Below, piece by piece: positions 56,948-64,000 of a DNA stretch of 64,000 nucleotides. Position 1 is the stretch's first letter; each line of letters begins with the position of its first letter. The DNA comes from Stereum hirsutum FP-91666 SS1. Taxonomy: Eukaryota > Basidiomycota > Agaricomycetes > Russulales > Stereaceae. The DNA lies in NCBI RefSeq assembly GCF_000264905.1, contig NW_006763137.1:808719-872718 (forward strand). The letters are read 5' to 3'. The translations under genes and the position numbers were made by a program. Below the pieces are notes generated by a model, which did no database searches, was not told the origin of the DNA, and saw only the letters and a list, made by a program, of their open reading frames with translations.

Positions 56948-59907
56948 TCATCGTTTCCTCTGTTGCTGCTGTTGCTGCCACAGCGCCAGTGGTACATCCT
57001 CCTCCTCACCGCCTTCACTCGTTCTCGTCCTCCTCATATTCACCGGTGGCGCTGCATGAGCGCTCACCGCCTTTCTCCCCTTACCGTTCAACAACGCTCC
57101 GCCACCTGCCGAATGATGATGATGATGTCCGTGTTGCGGCGGGACCGCCTGCGCCGAAATCGAGCGCGCCGGCACCTTACCTCCACCGCCACTCCCAGCT
57201 ACGTGCTTCTCATTTGCCACGCCGTACCTGTTGGAGTTGTGTGGCGGTGGCGATCGAGAATGCCGAGCATTGGAAACTTCTGGCGGAGAGCCTGTCCGAC
57301 CTGAAGGGGATGATAGATCTAGGTTCAGCGGGGGAGATGCAAGCGAATGCCAGGGCTGGTCCCGATCCGGCGGAGGCATCGCGCCGGGTGGTAAGTGGGA
57401 CTTACTCGGGCTCGCTGATCTTGGAGCCTGCGGCGGCGTACTACCAGCTCCTGCAGGACCTCCTCCGACGTAGAAGTTATTCGGACTGCTGGCGGAATGC
57501 GCGTGTTGAGGTTGCGGCTGTGCGACGGAAGGTTGACCAGCGTGGAATGCGGGGGGTGCGTCGGAAGATCCTCTGGGTTGAGCAGGCGCCTGCCCAGGAG
57601 GTGCAGATGAAGGTCTGGAATTGTAGCCGCCTCCGTACTCATTTTCCATCGCACGATGCTGCATATCGTACTGTGGCCCTCGCACTGGCACTTCGGCTCT
57701 GCGATTTCCTCCAGCCGGAGGGCCCGCCTTGTTCAACGTACCCTTCCGCGACTTCTGCTGCTGCTCCAGCCGTTCCTTCTCCGCCGCCTCCCTCTCCATC
57801 TGCTGTTGTTGCCGCTCAGCTTCCGCCCTCTCCTGCTCTTGCCTTTCTTTCTGCTCCCTTTCCGCCTGGTCCATCTCGCTCTCCGGAGCCGCCGTTGTAG
57901 GCTCAGCCTGAGCACCCGCACCCACTCCAGCCGTCGGAGTCGCCGCCGCTTGTGCTGCCTGCTGCGCCTTATTTATTACCCCCAGATACCAGAACATGAG
58001 GTTACTGATCAGCACTTGCTCATAAAGCGGCCGCCTCGGGTTCGCGAGCTTGATATGACTCAGCCTGTAGATCGCCCTCTCGACATGGATGGGATATCGC
58101 GCGTAATTGCCCAGTGCACCGATCGGCTGTGGCGAAGGAGAGGGAACGTAACTCTTCGAGGATTTGGAGGCGCCGAGGAGGGCGGCGGCAGCTTCGCGGT
58201 GAGAGCCGGTACCGAGCCCAGGAGACGTTTCGTCTTGTTTCTTCTTCGAGCCACCGAAGAAAGAGCCAAAGAAACCAGGCTCCTTCTCCTTCTCTTTTTC
58301 CTTCTCCTTGGCCTCGCGCTCCTTCTCCTTCTTACTCTTCTTCTCACCTCCCCATTTCCCGAAGAGACCCTTCTTGTCCTTATCCTTGTCTTTGTCCTTC
58401 CTCGAGTCGTAGCCTATTGAGGGTGGTGTAGCGGGCGTAGGAGTGGGAGGTTCAGAGACGGACGAGCGTGGCGGTGTCCCATTTTCGTAGGATGACTTGA
58501 CTTCAGGAGAAGGAGTACGCGATTCGACTTGCTCGTCGGCTGGGATTTGGGCACGGGTGGGCTGTGGGTGATGGAGAACAGGGGAAGGAGCAGCGGGCGG
58601 AGAAACAGCAGGTGAAATGGAAGGCGTCGCCTCGCGTGAGTCTACCTCGGGTACAGTAGGGAGCTGTGTCGGTGACGCAGTGCGTCGAATGGCAGGCTCC
58701 GGTGCAGGTGCGGCCTGATTTAGGATGGGTGTAGGTTCGGTCGTCAGAGATAATGCGAGGTCGTCAATCCCGTGGTCATCAGAGGCATAAGAATCGAAGA
58801 TGAAAGACTCGACGCTGTAAGATTCCGGCCGAACAAGACGAGGCGTCTCATCAAGGAAGCTTTCGTTGCTGGTCACTCGCTGCCGTCTTGGGCGTTCAGT
58901 AGTAGTCTCACCATGGTCGCTCGAGGATAGCTCGCTCGATGTCGAAGCACGAGGATCGGAAGATTCGGAGGGTGTGGTTTCGATATTACTGGTAGAGCCT
59001 GAGCGGCCCAAGCCTCTGCGAGTAGCGTTGAATCGATGAGCGCCTTCTCCGGTCTGTCCCGGCTTGCGAATCTTGGTGCGAGCAGCACGACGGAGAATTT
59101 GGCCAGGACGAGGGACGATGATGGGTGAGTCGGCTTCGTCGCCAATATCAGGTACATCGTCCATCTTGTCAATGACTGCAAGAATGGCATGCGGCGCGAT
59201 CATTAGCACCGAGGGCGCGGAAAGGATGATGGTGTTGATGGTCATATGCGATGCGAGATGAGTGACGAACCTGAAGGGGCCATGTTCATACTAAGACTGC
59301 GACGAAGCACGCTCCGAAGCTTAGAAGGATCACTGGATTGGGTAGCCTCCTCCGCCAGCTCGTCGAGTCTCTCGAGATCGCTGATGGTAAGTTGCGGGCC
59401 GCTCAACTGTTGGTACAGGCTGGACCTGTTTCTCCGAAGTGGAAGGACCATCTCCTCCTCCACACCATCCCCTTCCTGGGGCTTGTACTGCCTGCTAAGC
59501 ATCGATTTTTTACGTCCTAGAGAGGCCGAGCCGAGCGAACGTTCGCGGGTAAGTGATGCCTCCGCGCCTTCGCCTGGCGCACGAGCATGTTCCTTGAGGA
59601 AAGTGCGGAACTGTGCGGGGTCGATCTCTGGATGCATGTTTGCTGGGACCCAGAACAGGTGGAAGGGGTCATCGGTGGAGCTGTCGACGCTAGTGACTGA
59701 TTCTTCATGGGAGTGCGAGTCGCTGGAGGAGTCGCTTGTGGTCGTGGATGAAGTTGGCGTCCAGTATCCGTCTCGTGCATTCTGCGACGTCGGCGAGGGG
59801 AGATCGGGGTCAAGGATGTGGGGCGCACCGCCCTGCGCCGTCGAGCGCCGTCGAAAGTCGCGGAGGCTGGCGACCTCGCGCTGGATTTCGTCGTCGGAGG
59901 GCTGCAT
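56948..59907 (-). CDS. Zds1-family protein, 2 or more exons
   Basis: Minus-strand exons 59907-59271 and 59175-56948 give 954 residues from the first in-frame ATG (MQPSDDEIQREVASLRDFRR). Open frame continues upstream to about 59950 with an acceptor-like AAACAG at 59938, so a short 5' exon may be missing. Zds proteins in yeast regulate Cdc55-PP2A, affecting mitotic exit and polarity. Seen: an N-terminal FHLFWVPANMHPEIDPAQFR motif, and the C-terminal Zds domain at about residues 572-615 (YPIHVERAIYRLSHIKLANP, RPLYEQVLISNLMFWYLGVI). Between them is a Ser/Pro-rich linker with a Lys/Glu stretch (KEKEREAKEKEKEKEKE). After the domain come a Gln/Glu-rich coiled-coil segment, a His run and a Gln run before the stop. 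Confidence 0.87.
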
Positions 59908-62197
59908 CAGTGCACTATTTCCCTGCTTTGCCAGAGCCTGTTTTAGCACCGATGGGAACGCGCAGTCGGGGCAGTAAACATACGAGTGGCACGAGACAGG
60001 GCTGAAGGAACGTCCAGGATCAAGGAGCGGTAGAGAACGACGAGGGAGACAGCGACGAGCACGTAGCGTTCACCGTGGTCAACGATGGCAGCACCACTTA
60101 CCGACGCTCGTAACGGCGCCCTCGCCAGTTGCCGCAGCCCGTCCGAATTCGGAAATGGGCCACCTCTTCCCGGCATGGCAGGCACGCGCACTTCATCTCT
60201 CCGCCTTCGGTTCCTTTGCTCTCTCCCGCTTCTTTCTCTCCAATAAATTGCCATAAATTCAGGCGTTCGTATATTTGAAGTCAATAGCACCCTACACATC
60301 CAAACAACGATGAACTTTACGCCTACGCGAGCCTTTCTTGTTCCCCGCAAAGGTCTCAAGTTCGAGCCGCCGGACCGCCCTCAATTTATCCCCAAACCGT
60401 TCCATCGTCGGGCATTCATATATGTTGCCCTGGTTTGCAGAAACTTGGAGACAGCACAATAGTTTCTTCATCTCCGTAAAATATTTGGGTCATCCCTTGT
60501 AGTAACCGAAGATTATCTAGTAACGGTGAGCCCAGGTGAACATCTTCTACTTTCTGCGTCCTGTTGAAGCCAGCCACAATGATTGTCTTCGTGCCGTCCG
60601 GCGAATGCTCGTAAGTGGTAACAGGGCAAGGGGCGCTCGCGAAGCATCTAGACGGCATATTGATGTTGCTGACTATGGTGCTTCATCCCAAAATATCCGA
60701 CGCATCAAGGAGCCATAGTCAGCCGGACAGAAATGTGGATGGACAATCCCCTGCGTATGCATCGAGGTACAACTGTTAACGCCAGCGATCTGCGTGTAAT
60801 GTCACAAGACTCATTGTGCTTACATCTACCTTTGGCCTTCCTATTCAGAGCTCTGTGTGCCCCTTAGGGTAGTTGCGACGCGATCGCCATGACTCCGAGC
60901 GCTCGACAATAATATGACAGTAATGGTAGCACCTGGAACTCTCTCGATGGAATTATCATCCACTTGGCTGGCTACTTCAACGGCTTCGAGTATCGTTTCC
61001 CGTGTCTCTGGCTTCCTCCAGATTTTCACGCGCTTTCGTGGAAGTTGTTTGGAGAGTTCGAGGTCGAGTCGCCCTCACATGGTCTCGTGACCGACTCTCT
61101 TTTGTCTATGGATAGTGAGGAGAAATCTACGGTTGGATTGTCAGCACTGTGGTCGAAACCTTTTCTTTAGCCAATCGAGTCCTGACAATTCCTGAATACT
61201 GGCCGGTCGATCTCACTGTAGACCTATTCCGAATAGACTGCAACGAAGACGGGTGCTGTTGAGAGTCTATTCGATGCTCAATTGCGCCTTCTATCCCGCA
61301 TAAAGAATCATCTTATATAGGATGATTGGTCGCAAACTGATTGGCTTCTGGTTTTCCAGGTCGTAACGCACCCGATGTCCCCAATGACCTCGATACGTCG
61401 TCTTTATACACAAACCCTGGTTCTTTGAGGAGATGGTGAGTAAGTATCTTCCTTGTATGAGTTTCAAGGTCTCGCCTTACCTGGCTGCCTGCCTCGGCCA
61501 CCTCTCGGTGTTCTACAGCTCGGGACGCCAAGGGTTTCTTTCCAAGAGCTTGGGCACGATTTCGTTGTAAGAAACCTATTCAGCTGTACCAGGAGCCGGC
61601 CAATCCGAACCCTCTATGGGGAGTCGCCGTGTCGCTCAGGGACCGAACCTCGTCGAGACTCGGGTGACCCGGAAGTGTTCCATAGTGCTACTGCCATTGG
61701 CCACAACCATTGACTCTTTTCGCAACGCTGTTCTACACTTACTCAGTTCTCATGAATGCTTCTCCTACCTCAGCATTGTTCACGACAAAGAGTACTCCTT
61801 CTACCCGAGGCCTTCGTGACTCAATCCTTCTTCCCCCGAACCTCCCCGCGTTTTGTAACACGTCAGGTCACCATACCTTGTACGCTCGACACCACGGAAC
61901 ATGCCAGGGTCCGAGCAGCTGTAGGGTCATTGGCAGGCAAACAGACACTTAGAAGTGTTCGTCCACTTCAGGTTCCACCGATGCGAGTGGGAAGACATCC
62001 CGTGGCATTACGTTCCCACTTCATCCGCCTATCCGTGCGGGCTGTTAAGTGAACTCTCGATGGTATTTATACGAGAGGTGTCACACTCCTGAACTCCAGC
62101 TCCCAGTCCTCTTTTCCGCCTAGCCGTTCTAGCTGTGTGATATCTTCTCCTTGAATAACCTCTACACATACTCATCATCCAGACACAACCTTAAAAA
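59908..62197. other. Intergenic region, 2.3 kb, with possible gene fragments
   Basis: No complete gene could be built. Two minus-strand stretches look protein-like: around 61070-60900 (ELSKQLPRKRVKIWRKPETR, then ETILEAVEVASQVDD) and around 60650-60480 (TYEHSPDGTKTIIVAGFNRT). They could be exons of one decayed or unrecognised minus-strand gene, but splice sites joining them are not convincing. The rest includes the promoters of Zds1 (-) and the sulfhydrylase (+). Confidence 0.4.
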
Positions 62198-63961
<1,764 letters not shown>

Positions 63962-64000
63962 GTGAGTGGTTTGTGGCTGGCTTATTGACCAGCGTTGTCG

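Noticed and set aside
56989..57900. 303-codon plus-strand frame
   Set aside because: Lies opposite the Zds1 low-complexity C-terminus; no recognisable domain.

Overview
The window reads as nuclear DNA of a filamentous basidiomycete, most likely an Agaricomycete. Genes are split by many 45-90 bp GT-AG introns (a few GC-AG). The recognisable proteins are fungal: an Opi1-type factor, an Urbs1/SreA-type iron GATA repressor, Zds1, Bud20, a CE9-like amidohydrolase, ArgJ, and a DUF6535 membrane protein typical of mushrooms. There are no operons, CRISPR arrays or phage genes. I found no tRNA or rRNA gene. Exon joins were worked out by hand from splice sites, frame closure and family motifs; no transcript data were available.

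Layout. 0.3-13.2 kb is ordinary gene-dense DNA: Opi1-like (+), MYND finger protein (+), ribosomal protein eL33 (-), ArgJ (+), a Lys-rich membrane-anchored protein (-), an F-box protein (+). 14.6-18.7 kb is accessory: two decayed repeat ends, then copy 1 of a complex repeat of about 3.3 kb. 18.9-29.2 kb holds AP endonuclease Apn2 (-) and Bud20 (+) head to head, a tandem pair of DEDDy 3'-5' exonuclease genes (+), a sulfite oxidase (-), and a decayed sulfite oxidase 3' piece between the two exonucleases. 30.2-33.6 kb is copy 2 of the complex repeat, inverted relative to copy 1, so this gene block lies between large inverted repeats. 34.8-39.2 kb is the two-finger GATA factor, with a 1.5 kb intron rich in GATA sites. 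40.8-45.1 kb is a 17-exon amidohydrolase with three micro-exons. 46.0-47.7 kb is an unassigned gene. 48.3-49.5 kb is a shortened third repeat copy, followed by three inverted-repeat elements up to 50.8 kb. 51.6-54.4 kb is the DUF6535 gene, 56.9-59.9 kb Zds1, and 62.2 kb to the right edge an O-acetylhomoserine sulfhydrylase cut by the window.

Functionally the window is housekeeping and metabolism: lipid-gene control, arginine synthesis, sulfur metabolism at both ends (sulfite oxidation, sulfide fixation), DNA repair, ribosome assembly and iron homeostasis. No cluster with one shared job is evident. The least explained material is the three-copy repeat. It has opposing TATA-box transcription units, spliceable exons, an end module of about 230 bp that is almost identical in all copies, and no recognisable transposase. 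The most testable regulatory point is a pair of exact iron-GATA sites inside the long intron of the iron-GATA gene itself.
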